Shown here piece by piece: positions 55,396 to 64,000 of a stretch of 64,000 bases of DNA. The notes under the pieces were generated by a model, which was not told where the DNA came from, did not search any database, and saw only the letters and a list, made by a program, of their open reading frames with translations. The translations under genes and the position numbers were made by a program. This stretch comes from Hemibagrus wyckioides (lineage: Eukaryota > Chordata > Actinopteri > Siluriformes > Bagridae): contig NC_080734.1 in NCBI RefSeq assembly GCF_019097595.1, forward strand, positions 16,225,892-16,289,891, read 5' to 3'. Position 1 is the stretch's first letter. Each line of letters starts with the position of its first letter.

Positions 55396-56131
55396 TTCAA
55401 TTATCCAGTCAGCCAATCATGTATAAGCCGTACCATGTGAAAAAAATCAATGAGATACAGGTCAAGAGCATCAGTTCATGTCTACATCAATCATCAGCAT
55501 GGAGATAAAATATCATCTCAGTGACTTTCACTGTGGCATGGCTGTTGGTGCCAGATGCCAGTCTCTAGACAGAAGGGTGTGAAAAACAACAACAACAAAA
55601 AACATTCATGAATGCCAGGAGAATGGACAGTTTGAGCTTAGAAGAAGGATACAGTCACTTAAATAAGTACATTTTACAGCTGCACTGAGTGAAAAATCAT
55701 CTCTGAACACATCAAACCTTAAAGCAGATGGGTTTGGACAGAAGGTTCACCACACGGACTTTGCTCCTGTCAGACTTGACCATGAATCTGCCTATCTGAG
55801 TATTGTTGCTGACCACATGGATGTATTTATAGCCACAAGCTACCCTTCATGTAATATATAATGGCTACCATGGTCCAGCATGATAATGCACCATGTCACA
55901 AAACACAATTTTTCATGAACAACTTCCCAGTCACCACTGGAATGTCATACAATGGAAGATTCACCCAGTGAATGTGCAGCTGACAAATCTGCAGCCAACA
56001 TGTCAAGCAATTGTGTCAACATGGACCAGAATCTGAAAGGAATGTTTCCAACATCTTGCTATAAAAAACTGAGGCTGTTCTGATAGCATGGTGGTCCTAC
56101 TCTGTATTAATAATATGCTCCAAATAAAGTA
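55396..56131 (+). mobile_element. Tc1-like element relic (family B), most complete copy
   Basis: Most of the coding order survives in pieces: ATGAGATACAGGTCAAGAGC, ATCTCAGTGACTTTCACTGT, GGCTGTTGGTGCCAGATGCC, then DDE-region text such as CCTATCTGAGTATTGTTGCT, CAGCATGATAATGCACCATG (the QHDNAPCH motif, containing the second catalytic Asp) and GTGCAGCTGACAAATCTGCA, and finally a CCAAATAAAGT end. Several internal deletions and stops make it inactive. At 0.74 kb it is roughly half a full Tc1 element. Confidence 0.85.
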
Positions 56132-56147
56132 CACTGTACATAGAGAG

Positions 56148-56372
56148 TATATGGGTGGCACAGTATAGAAGGACGTAGCTTTGCTGTCTTGAGCACCAAG
56201 GTCTTGAATTTGAGTTATCTATTCTTCATGTCTGTGGGTTTTCCCAAGGTTCTTCTCATTCCTCCCAAAAACATGACACTAGGTGCACAGGCTATGGTAA
56301 ATTGCCAATGTATGCAAATCAGTATGAATATGTGTGGCATGGTTGGACTGGCATCCCGTAATTAATGAATAT
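56148..56372 (+). mobile_element. HE1-like tRNA-derived SINE relic
   Basis: It starts GGGTGGCACAGTATAGAAGG like HE1 heads. CATGTCTGTGGGTTTTCCCA, CTCATTCCTCCCAAAAACAT, TAAATTGCCAATG and GGTTGGACTGGCATCCCGT follow in the HE1 order. It is considerably decayed and lies just after the family B relic. The copy at 46170-46398 is inverted. Confidence 0.75.
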
Positions 56373-56881
56373 TAAAGTAATATTAATCATTTTTTTACCA
56401 GTACATTGACCGTCCATTATGCCAAATCGACTTTTCAATCAGTATAAACAAATGAATTATATTCTGGCTGTGAGTCTGATATAAAATTAGTCAGGACTCT
56501 CTTGGCTTTCAGTGTGAGAGGTGTGTTTTTCCCACACAGAATTTTAGTGATTGAAGAAATCAATTGATTGATCAAAATGTACTTAGAAGATCGAAACATT
56601 TATTAACCGTTTTTGTATTTTTGGAAGTTTGCTATGAATATATTGCCCCTAGCAGGTGAAATCCTCATAAAAAAAACCCCGACAAATTCTAAAAGCCTTA
56701 ATTGTTTAATTTCATAAGAGCCCTTACTCACCAATGTGAAGTGAAACATGACAAAGAAATTCAATGCTGAAACTAGACAACCAAAACAGGCTGAAATTCC
56801 ATTTTGTGGCCTCTGGTAAAAACAGTAAAATCAGAGAATAAGAAAATTCCCCTTAACAGTTCTATCTGTCAGCAGATATTA

Positions 56882-56883
<2 letters not shown>
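56373..56883. other. Unassigned AT-rich sequence
   Basis: Nothing recognised. Confidence 0.6.

Positions 56884-56944
<61 letters not shown>
56884..56944. repeat. (AT)n microsatellite
   Basis: About 30 uninterrupted AT units. Confidence 0.97.
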
Positions 56945-56947
<3 letters not shown>

Positions 56948-57496
56948 CTGAAAGCAGTGATTATATGGTGTAATGTTATATATTGTGTAATATGGTGATC
57001 ATACGGTGAATATATCATACTAATATAAGCTCTAAAATGTAAGCGTTTGAATATCTTTCACCACACAATTACCCAGTGTAGCCTTTTCATTTTCCATACC
57101 ATGAGCCTTTAACAATCTTACTGAAACTTACTGAAAAGAGTAAATATAGCTCTTCAGTCTTAAAGGCAGTACTTTCATTTTGACCTGTGTTGGAATTAAT
57201 TCATGAAAATGGACCTGTTGGAATGGCTTCTTGGTCTTATGGTTATTGGAGCACTTTTTATTTAAAGTGGAAGGCTTTTATTGTTATAATGCGTCTCCTG
57301 TATATTTTTTTCCTTAAAAAGCTCCATTGGGACCTATCAGGATGGTGCTGTTGCGTTTTACAATTTGCCAATGCCATCTATACTTCCATACCATCTCCAT
57401 CCTGTGCCCAGTGACCTTCTCACAAGTTTAATCTTTTGTCTTAATATATAACCCTGACATAAACATATTGGTGTTCCCTTTGGGTGTTTTTTATCT

Positions 57497-57541
<45 letters not shown>

Positions 57542-59125
57542 AGTGCTTTTATTAGACCTGTTTTTAATATAAATTATAAATCTCATGTTCTCTCCTCCCC
57601 AGTGTGTTAAACATAATGGACAAAAACAGGTCTTTGTACTTTCTGGTGGAATAATAGTTTATTACACACCGATACTGCTATTCAAGATTACAACCTATGT
57701 GGAACAGGAAAACAATATAACAACCCAAGTAAAAATTGATTTTAACAGATGAGAGCTAATCATATTTATTCAGCCAGCAGAGCATGTAGCATGTCATTGT
57801 ATGTCTCTATAAAAATACGAATACAAAAGATGCTTCACATTACATTAAGTGCTCTTTAGGACCTGTAATATGAAATCTGCGAGTTGTATTCATCAAAGCA
57901 GAGGTGGAAAATATAATAGAGCTTTGTACAATACAACTGGTGGTCAAAAATAAAGACCTGTGCATGCTGAGATAGAAACATATGGTACGGTTATAACAAA
58001 GAGCTCTTGCTAAATATTGAGATATATTGGCTCTTTGAAACTATGAATTTACATAAATGCATCATCTATTTGGGTCAGGAAATGTGTTGCTTGACCATTT
58101 TTACGAGGCCGTTCAGTTCCGCCAATGGAATAGGAATTGACTTCTCAGACATTTTCAATCAGTATAAAAATTAACTGAACTGCTGAACCTAGATGCTGAA
58201 CACAGACACAACAAAACAGACAGCCTCTGGGAAAAGGAGTTACCTGAACACACTTACCTGAGAAAGGGAGGGGTGTTTAAGCTAGAGCATTATTTATTTT
58301 CACATGGAATATAAAATATATGCAGAAAAGAAGGATAATCCAGGGATAAACATGAACAAAATAATGTTTGATTGGTGGAAACGTGTTCATCTAAAACCCA
58401 AGGTTAATGTACACGATCATGGCACAGAGATGGGGTATGTTTGCTGCCTGGAATGAAATATAACTAAAGCACTAAAGCTGGGATACCGATAGGAATGCAT
58501 TTACTTTCCTGTATTATAGCCAAGATAAAAATCTGTCTAGTTTTTCATAACAGACTCCTCAGGTCATTATGTCATTATGAATCAATCCCCTGTCAGTAGG
58601 AATGGGTTTTGTTGTTGGTGTAATGTGTTTATGCTTATCACTCTTACATACAGGAAGGCTATAATACTTGCATAAATGTGCAGGGCATCATAAATACACA
58701 ATGAACTCTCCTGCTGAGAAAACAACTACCCTTTGCTACTCTTTGTATAGTCTTTCTGAGCGACAGGGCAAGGAATACCCAGCATGCCCTGTTTGCACAC
58801 ACTGCGGGGAAGCTTCACACTTCAAACTTTGACTACACAGCGACCGCTTCTTATACAGTCACATCCCCGTACAAACAAACAAACAAACAAACTGCAACAC
58901 AAATTTGCATGAGTTTATTTATTTATTTATTTTTTTATTTTTTTGCTGCAGGAATTTCAATCTGGAAAACATTTCTCTCCCAGGCTTTTAGTCCTGAATA
59001 TGTTTAACAGGTTTTGCAGTAGATGGGGAAGGCAGTGTACACTAGCACTATCCTGAGAACACACACATAGTGACTAAATTATTCAGTTTGGACCTCATGA
59101 TGTCATTCTGCTCTCCTCTACCTGT
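56945..59125. other. Unassigned sequence with microsatellites
   Basis: (CT)n at 57499-57539, (AAAC)n at 58871-58892 and a TTTA-rich tract at 58915-58946. No exon or transposon recognised; the frame at 57187-57414 has no recognisable domain. Confidence 0.55.
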
Positions 59126-59193
59126 ACAGTGCCTTGCATTAGTATTCACCCCCTTCTCTACATTTTATAGTGTTACAATCTGGAGCTGAAATA

Positions 59194-59721
59194 CACCGAT
59201 CAGGCATAACATTATGACCACCTGCCTAATATCGTGTTGGTCCCCCTTTTGATGGCAAAACAGCCCTGACCCGTCCTGCACTGTGTATTCTGACACATTT
59301 CTATCAGATCCAGCATTAACTTCTTCAGCAATTTGAGCAACAGTAGCTCGTCTGTTGGATCGGATCACACGGGCCAGCCTTCTCTCCCCACGTGCATCCA
59401 TGAGCCTTGGCCGTCCATGACCCTGTCGCCGGTTCACCACTGTTCCTTCCTTGGACCACTTTTGATAGATACTGACCACTGCAGACCGGGAACACCCCGG
59501 TGAGCTGCAGTTTTGGAGATGCTCTGATCCAGTGGTCTAGCCATCACAATCTGGCCCTTCATCAAACTCGCTCAAATCCTTACGCTTGTCCATTTTTCCT
59601 GCTTCTAACACATCAACTTTGAGGACAAAATGTTCACTTGCTGCCTAATATATCCCACCCACTAACAGGTGCCATGATGAGGAGATCATCAGTGGTGTTC
59701 ACTTTACCTGTCAGTGCTGAT
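59194..59721 (-). mobile_element. MITE-like Tc1 derivative (family A) nested in family F
   Basis: Left end TA|CACCGATCAGGCATAACATT is well preserved; the right end is degraded near CAGTGCTGATGC. The minus-strand frame from 59479 reads VVNRRQGHGRPRLMDARGE followed by RRATVAQIAEEVNAGSDRN, the Tc1 transposase helix-turn-helix and linker. The frame is open for about 104 codons but then crosses the deletion junction (CCCTGACCCGTC joined to CTGCACTGTGTATT) and loses the DDE domain. No active transposase is possible. The ends could still be recognised in trans. Confidence 0.9.
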
Positions 59722-60481
59722 GCAATTGAGATTCTTTATCCTAAATTGTTTGTTTTTGCAAAAGTATACCCCCCCCCATTGCTTTGCTACCCTTAAACAA
59801 GGTCTAACCAGAATAAAGTGGCCTCCAATTACTATTAAGCCTCACATAATTACTTTAATGGGGTCCACCTGTGAGCAATTAAAATGTCAGACGATCTCAA
59901 GCCCCAGTTTATTTGTTAGACTACATCTTTAATCAAGCAGCAACATGACAACCATGGTACTATCAAAACAAATCTAGGACAACGTTCTGAAAAAGTAATA
60001 ATCAGGGTTATCCTATTCCATGGAGCACCCCTGAATCCATTACTAAACAAAATGTAGCATGCTTCTTCCAGCAAGTAATCTGCCTCACATATGTCATAAA
60101 TGACCTTAAAATCACTACAAAAAGAAAGCAAGCTGCTGACAAAAGACCACTTTGACCTTGATGTGATCTTCACCCTGATTGGCTCAATTCCGAAATCTAG
60201 TCTGCTGGTTACTAGGATAATTCCACAAGGTTTGACTGATAATGATGATGCCTTTTATCAGCAGGGAACTTGTAGGATAGAGGGCAAGATGGATGTAGTT
60301 AAATACCACCAGGTCAATCCTAGAAGAGAACCTGTTCCAGTATGCAAGAGACTCGATAGCGATGCTTAAAACCCAGACGTGAGTCTGATTGAGAATCTGC
60401 AGCAAGAATTAAACTCTGCTGTTTGCCACAAGGTCTTCAAAAAATCTGACAGATCTTGAATGATTTTCCCAAGAAAAATGG

Positions 60482-60588
60482 TCAAATAAAATAAAATAAA
60501 ATAAAATTAAATTAAATTAAATTAAATTAAATTAAATTAAATTAAATTAAATTAAATTAAATTAAATTAAATTAAATTAAATTAAATT
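60482..60588. repeat. (AAATA)n/(AAATT)n microsatellite inside the Tc1 relic
   Basis: About five AAAATA-type units are followed by about 17 ATTAA units. The flanks (ATGGTCAAA on the left, CCAGATGTGCAAAG on the right) are neighbouring parts of the family F coding region, so the array arose within it. Confidence 0.95.
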
Positions 60589-60640
60589 ATCAAGATCCAG
60601 ATGTGCAAAGGTGATGGGACAATGGGGAAAAAAGCTCTTT

Positions 60641-60755
60641 GATTTTGAAAGAAAGAAATGCGAACAACAAAGAAGAAAAAAGAAGGCAAGTTTCATAGAA
60701 GGAAGGTTAGGAAGAATAAAAAAAGGAAGCAAAAATCTAAAAGTACTTATCAATT
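60641..60755. repeat. Purine-rich linker, copy 1
   Basis: GCGAACAACAAAGAAG, TCATAGAAGGAAGGTTAGGA, CTAAAAGTACTTATCAATTA. Related linkers stand at 60833-60912, 61578-61665 and 61895-61935. Confidence 0.8.
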
Positions 60756-60756
60756 A

Positions 60757-60831
<75 letters not shown>
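60756..60831. repeat. (GAAA)n array 1
   Basis: About 18 GAAA units directly after linker copy 1. Confidence 0.97.
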
Positions 60832-61514
60832 GAAGGCGAACAACAAATAAGTATCATAGAAGGAAGGTTAGGAAAAATGAAAAAAGGAAGTAAGTAAAAA
60901 ACTAAAAGTGTGTTTACTGTATTTATATATTTATGTAATAATATTGCTATCTTCATTTACCAAACATCTGCATTCATGTCTGGAAGGCAAGAAGATGTAA
61001 AGCATTTTTAAGAGATCTGGTGTTACTTCAGTTCTTTGTGTAAGTTCCTTGATATTTCCTCCGGGGTGCTTTGATTTAATTCATCTGCGTGATCAGGGAA
61101 TCAGACTCACTTTTTAAAAGCTCACTCAGAAAAATGTTACGTGTCTGATGTGTTTCCCAAGTTCTGAAATATTTTCCTGAGTCATTCCTAGTCAGAGCTG
61201 TTCAGCATGAAGGTTATAGTTTACCAGCCGCTCTGGGTTTCTTTTCATACTCCAGACTTGATACGACATCTGACCTACACACACTTTAACTTTAACTCTT
61301 ACATTAATCTGTTACACATCAAACTGGGCAGATATTTAACTGTTTAAGGGTTTTCTCTCTTTCCACTAATGCTGTGTACATTTATCACAGGAGTTCTTCT
61401 GGGAATGTCCTACTGATTACTACAGACACGTTTAGAATGGGTAGAACAATAAAAGAGGGAAAAATGAAGGTAAGTAGAAGGAGAGTAAAAGAAAGTAGAA
61501 GAAAGAAAAAGGGA
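60832..61514. other. Linker copy 2 and unassigned sequence
   Basis: 60833-60912 is linker copy 2 (AACAACAAATAAGTATCATA, GGTTAGGAAAAATGAAAAAA). 60913-61440 is ordinary sequence with no recognised feature. 61440-61514 is purine-rich lead-in to the next array. Confidence 0.7.
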
Positions 61515-61518
61515 AGGA

Positions 61519-61577
<59 letters not shown>
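61515..61577. repeat. (GAAA)n array 2
   Basis: About 15 GAAA units, followed by linker copy 3 at 61578-61665. Confidence 0.97.
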
Positions 61578-61665
61578 GTGAACAACAAATAAGTATCATA
61601 GAAGGAAGGTGAAGAAAAATGAAAAAAAAAGAAGTAAGTAAAAAACTAAAAGTACTAATCAATTA

Positions 61666-61737
<72 letters not shown>

Positions 61738-61740
61738 AAA
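61666..61740. repeat. (GAAA)n array 3
   Basis: About 18 GAAA units directly after linker copy 3, which ends TACTAATCAATTAAAG as copy 1 does. Confidence 0.97.
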
Positions 61741-61809
61741 AGACAGAAAGAAAGAAAAAAGTTAACAACATGGAAGAAAGAAAGAAGGTAAGTAGAAGAA
61801 AGAAAAAAT

Positions 61810-61811
61810 GA

Positions 61812-61863
<52 letters not shown>

Positions 61864-61864
61864 A
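61810..61864. repeat. (GAAA)n array 4
   Basis: About 13 units, followed by a decayed linker copy 4 (GGTATCATAGAAGGAAGGTG). Confidence 0.97.
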
Positions 61865-61935
61865 TGAACAGTGAATAAAATAGAAGAAAAAAAGGAGGTA
61901 TCATAGAAGGAAGGTGAGGAAAAAAGAAAAAGGGA

Positions 61936-63004
61936 AGACAGAAAGAAACACAAAATATTGTCTTTAATCAGTTCTATATAACCAAAAAGAAATTTTATAA
62001 TAATGTTAAGTATTATATCGATGTGTAAAACAGTTATTTTGCATTTTATAAGGAATTATTTTTCAAGGAATTAAAGGAAATGAACGAGCAGATTCAGCGC
62101 ACTGTGACTCACAGTTACAGGTTAGCATTAAATGAGTAAACGGGATGCTACTGCAGTGAGGTGGCTGATATTTCTAAAGATAGCAGATGTTTCTAAATTT
62201 CAGCAAAAGTGATGAATTATATAAACACATTGGCAAACATTTTATTACCCCAGCGAGTTATATCAACACAAAGGGTCGTCCAGATTCATCCAATCCAGCA
62301 AACAGCAAATAGGAAGATAAATCATGGCATTTATGAGTCGCGCAGAAGATATTATCCACTGAAATGCGTGTAAACTGAAGCTTCAGTATTCAGCACATGT
62401 GGCTCTATTTCCAGCCTTTGTAGATTGTATCTTTTAGATGATGTAAAGGCACAGTTAATGGGATCACACTGGTTTTCTAGAAGACTAGAAGACTCACCAC
62501 AGGTTCTCCACATCTGCTTTCCATAATAAGGCTCTGGTGGAGAAAACACCTGAAAGATAGAGACAGATGCTTGTTAAAAAATCGTCTGCCAGAACACACA
62601 TTATCACATTTATTGAGAAAGAACTGCTCAAGTCCCCTACTGCTACAGTGAGATCATTAGAGTAAGGAGGGTAGGGGTGGGGGCGGGGGTGGTTAGGCAG
62701 GTAGTGGTTGGGGTGTGGGGTATGTTGTCAGGTTAGATGGATGATAAAGAGGAACGGATCGGAGAGTCCTTAGAGGCAAAGCGGCAGATGTGGACGTCCC
62801 CTTATTTCCTGAGCCATGATTCCACATGGTCACTGAGGCGACTGTGTCAGGACCTAATCTGACTACTGGCCCTGTTCCAAACCAAGCTCTGACCTCCATT
62901 CTGCAGTCTGAACACCTCTCCCTTCTTCACAGATGAAAAGCAGAGGTTATGTAAAAAAAAAAGAAAAGAAAAGATGGTGACAGATGACAAATAGGCTTTG
63001 TTAT
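61936..63004. other. Unassigned sequence
   Basis: Ordinary sequence; GGGGTGGGGGCGGGGGTGG around 62670 is a short G-rich tract that could form a quadruplex. No exon is supported by splice sites. The minus frames at 62352-62549 and 62693-62899 are not recognisable. Confidence 0.5.
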
Positions 63005-63006
63005 GA

Positions 63007-63062
<56 letters not shown>

Positions 63063-63064
63063 AG
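63005..63064. repeat. (GAAA)n array 5 with (GTAG)n end
   Basis: About 14 GAAA units, then a short GGTAGGTAAGTAGGTAGGTA tract at about 63068-63089. Confidence 0.95.
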
Positions 63065-63089
63065 GCAAGGTAGGTAAGTAGGTAGGTAG

Positions 63090-63317
63090 GAAGAAATAAA
63101 AAGACACATAAAGAAAGTCATAAAGCATGAAAAGAAAACTAAACAATTTAGGAAAAAAGAAAGGGAGGCAAAGAAGTCTATGAGGCAAACAGGAGAAGGA
63201 AAAAAGAAAGAAAAAAGTAAAAAAAAAACATAGGTGAGGAACTAAGAAAGAGAATGAGAAGAAAGAAACAGACAAAAAATATCAGAAATAAAAACAAATT
63301 AGGAATGGAGGGAGGAA

Positions 63318-63319
<2 letters not shown>
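63090..63319. other. Purine-rich sequence
   Basis: Mostly A and G, without perfect repeats. Part of the polypurine complex. Confidence 0.7.

Positions 63320-63366
<47 letters not shown>
63320..63366. repeat. (GAAA)n array 6
   Basis: About 11 units preceded by GGAGGGAGGAAGG. Confidence 0.97.
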
Positions 63367-63367
<1 letters not shown>

Positions 63368-63826
63368 CCAAATAGAAGGCAGAAAGTAGATCCTTTAAAA
63401 GATCAGAAGCAAAGGAATGAAAGGAAAATTAACAGTGCATGGAAAAGAACCAAAAAAGAGAAGAAAAAAGTAAATGAGCCATGAAGATCAAAATTATTTG
63501 GAAGTTGGAAAGCAGTGCAAATAGAGGAAAGGAACAGAAAAGTAATGAAAAGAAAGGAAAAGGACTGTAGAGAAGGGGAGGAAGAATGATAAAATGGTAG
63601 ACAGAGAGGTGGGAAAGAGAAATAGAAAGAATAATTGGGACACAGAAGACAGAAGCAAAACGGTTCTTGCTGTAATTAGTCTTTAACAGTAACGAGTAAA
63701 CAGAAAGAGCAGGAACACAGAGGGCTGAGTAACAGAAATACATTCAGGACATTAAAATAAATAAAAGTAGGAAGTTCTTTAGGAAGAATAATATTATTCT
63801 AGCAATGAATCAGATTTATGAAGTGT
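63367..63826. other. Purine-rich unassigned sequence
   Basis: Purine-rich on plus to about 63660, then mixed. The minus frame at 63429-63743 reflects this composition. Confidence 0.6.
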
Positions 63827-64000
63827 CTCTTCCTTCCTTCCTCCTTTCATTCCTCCGTTCCTTCCTTCATTCCGTTCTTTTCATCATTCAATTCCTTCCT
63901 TCTATTCTTTACATTCTTTCCTTCCTTCCATCCATTTCTTCCATTCTTTCCTTCTATCCATTCCTTCCTTCCTTCCTTCCTTCCTTCCTTCTTTACATCC
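63827..64000. repeat. Polypyrimidine (TTCC)n tract running off the window
   Basis: Interrupted CTTCC/TTCC/ATTCC units, purer at the end (63964-63990). The strand bias is opposite to that of the GAAA complex. Confidence 0.92.

Larger units (their letters stand above)
59126..60640 (+). mobile_element. Old Tc1-like element (family F), interrupted
   Basis: The left end CAGTGCCTTGCATTAGTATT follows a TA and matches a well-known fish Tc1 terminus. The plus strand then shows N-terminal DNA-binding remnants at about 59930-60060 (TCCATGGAGCACCCCTGAAT) and DDE-region remnants at 60270-60480, including IENLQQELNSAV, a decayed form of the Tc1 IENLWQDLK motif near the third catalytic residue. It is split by a family A derivative at 59194-59721 and by a pentamer microsatellite. 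Right end not seen. Dead. Confidence 0.8.

Noticed and set aside
60100..60369. 89-codon plus frame as a novel gene
   Set aside because: It lies within the family F Tc1 relic and matches decayed transposase coding sequence with altered frame.
60658..63484. Lysine/glutamate/arginine-rich plus frames and serine/phenylalanine-rich minus frames
   Set aside because: Products of (GAAA)n arrays in open register; not genes.

Overview
This is nuclear DNA from a vertebrate, almost certainly a ray-finned fish. The interspersed repeats are teleost types: several Tc1-like elements with TA target sites, tRNA-derived SINEs with L2-type tails, an HE1-like SINE, a V-SINE-like core, an RTE LINE end and pogo/Tigger-like elements. 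Dinucleotide, tetranucleotide and pentanucleotide microsatellites occur every one to two kilobases. A catfish (Siluriformes) would fit the repeat types, but that is inference only. I recognise no complete protein-coding gene; the window reads as a gene desert or the inside of very large introns. Nearly all long open frames are tandem-repeat artefacts or transposase/reverse-transcriptase relics.

Layout. 0.8-2.2 kb: a polypyrimidine 30/31-bp minisatellite. 3.7-4.6 kb: two SINEs, one with an expanded AAAAG tail. 5.36-5.6 kb: a perfect RFX-type X-box followed about 100 bp later by a short open frame ending in a possible splice donor. 7.5-9.8 kb: a Tc1 deletion derivative inside an (AT)n tract, an L2-type LINE tail and a pogo-like element. 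11.7-18.1 kb: further Tc1-like relics, a SINE and the longer copy of the pogo-like element. 20.34-26.98 kb: a 6.6-kb satellite of two pentamers, GTGTA and TTGTA, running directly into an L2-type LINE 3' end. 28.8-29.6 kb: a Tc1 relic abutting a 36-bp and then an 18-bp minisatellite. 30.8-31.3 kb: a MITE-like Tc1 derivative. 32-47 kb: mostly unassigned sequence with GATA and CA tracts, a LINE RT C-terminal relic, two old duplicated segments and scattered SINEs. 48.49-48.96 kb: a 5'-truncated RTE LINE with a 15-bp target-site duplication. 49.4-51.3 kb: the only CpG-rich stretch, with possible minus-strand exons. 51.8-56.4 kb: nested DNA transposon and SINE, V-SINE core, Tc1 and HE1 relics. 59.1-60.6 kb: a three-layer nest of old Tc1, younger Tc1-derived MITE and an internal microsatellite. 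60.6-64 kb: a polypurine (GAAA)n complex ending in a polypyrimidine (TTCC)n tract.

No operon-like or pathway organisation exists here. The only relations between features are evolutionary: elements inserted in one another, tandem repeats growing inside or at the end of transposon copies, and non-autonomous derivatives that would have depended on transposase or LINE machinery encoded elsewhere. The most unusual object is the GTGTA/TTGTA satellite, whose minus strand is essentially free of stop codons and of ATG over several kilobases.
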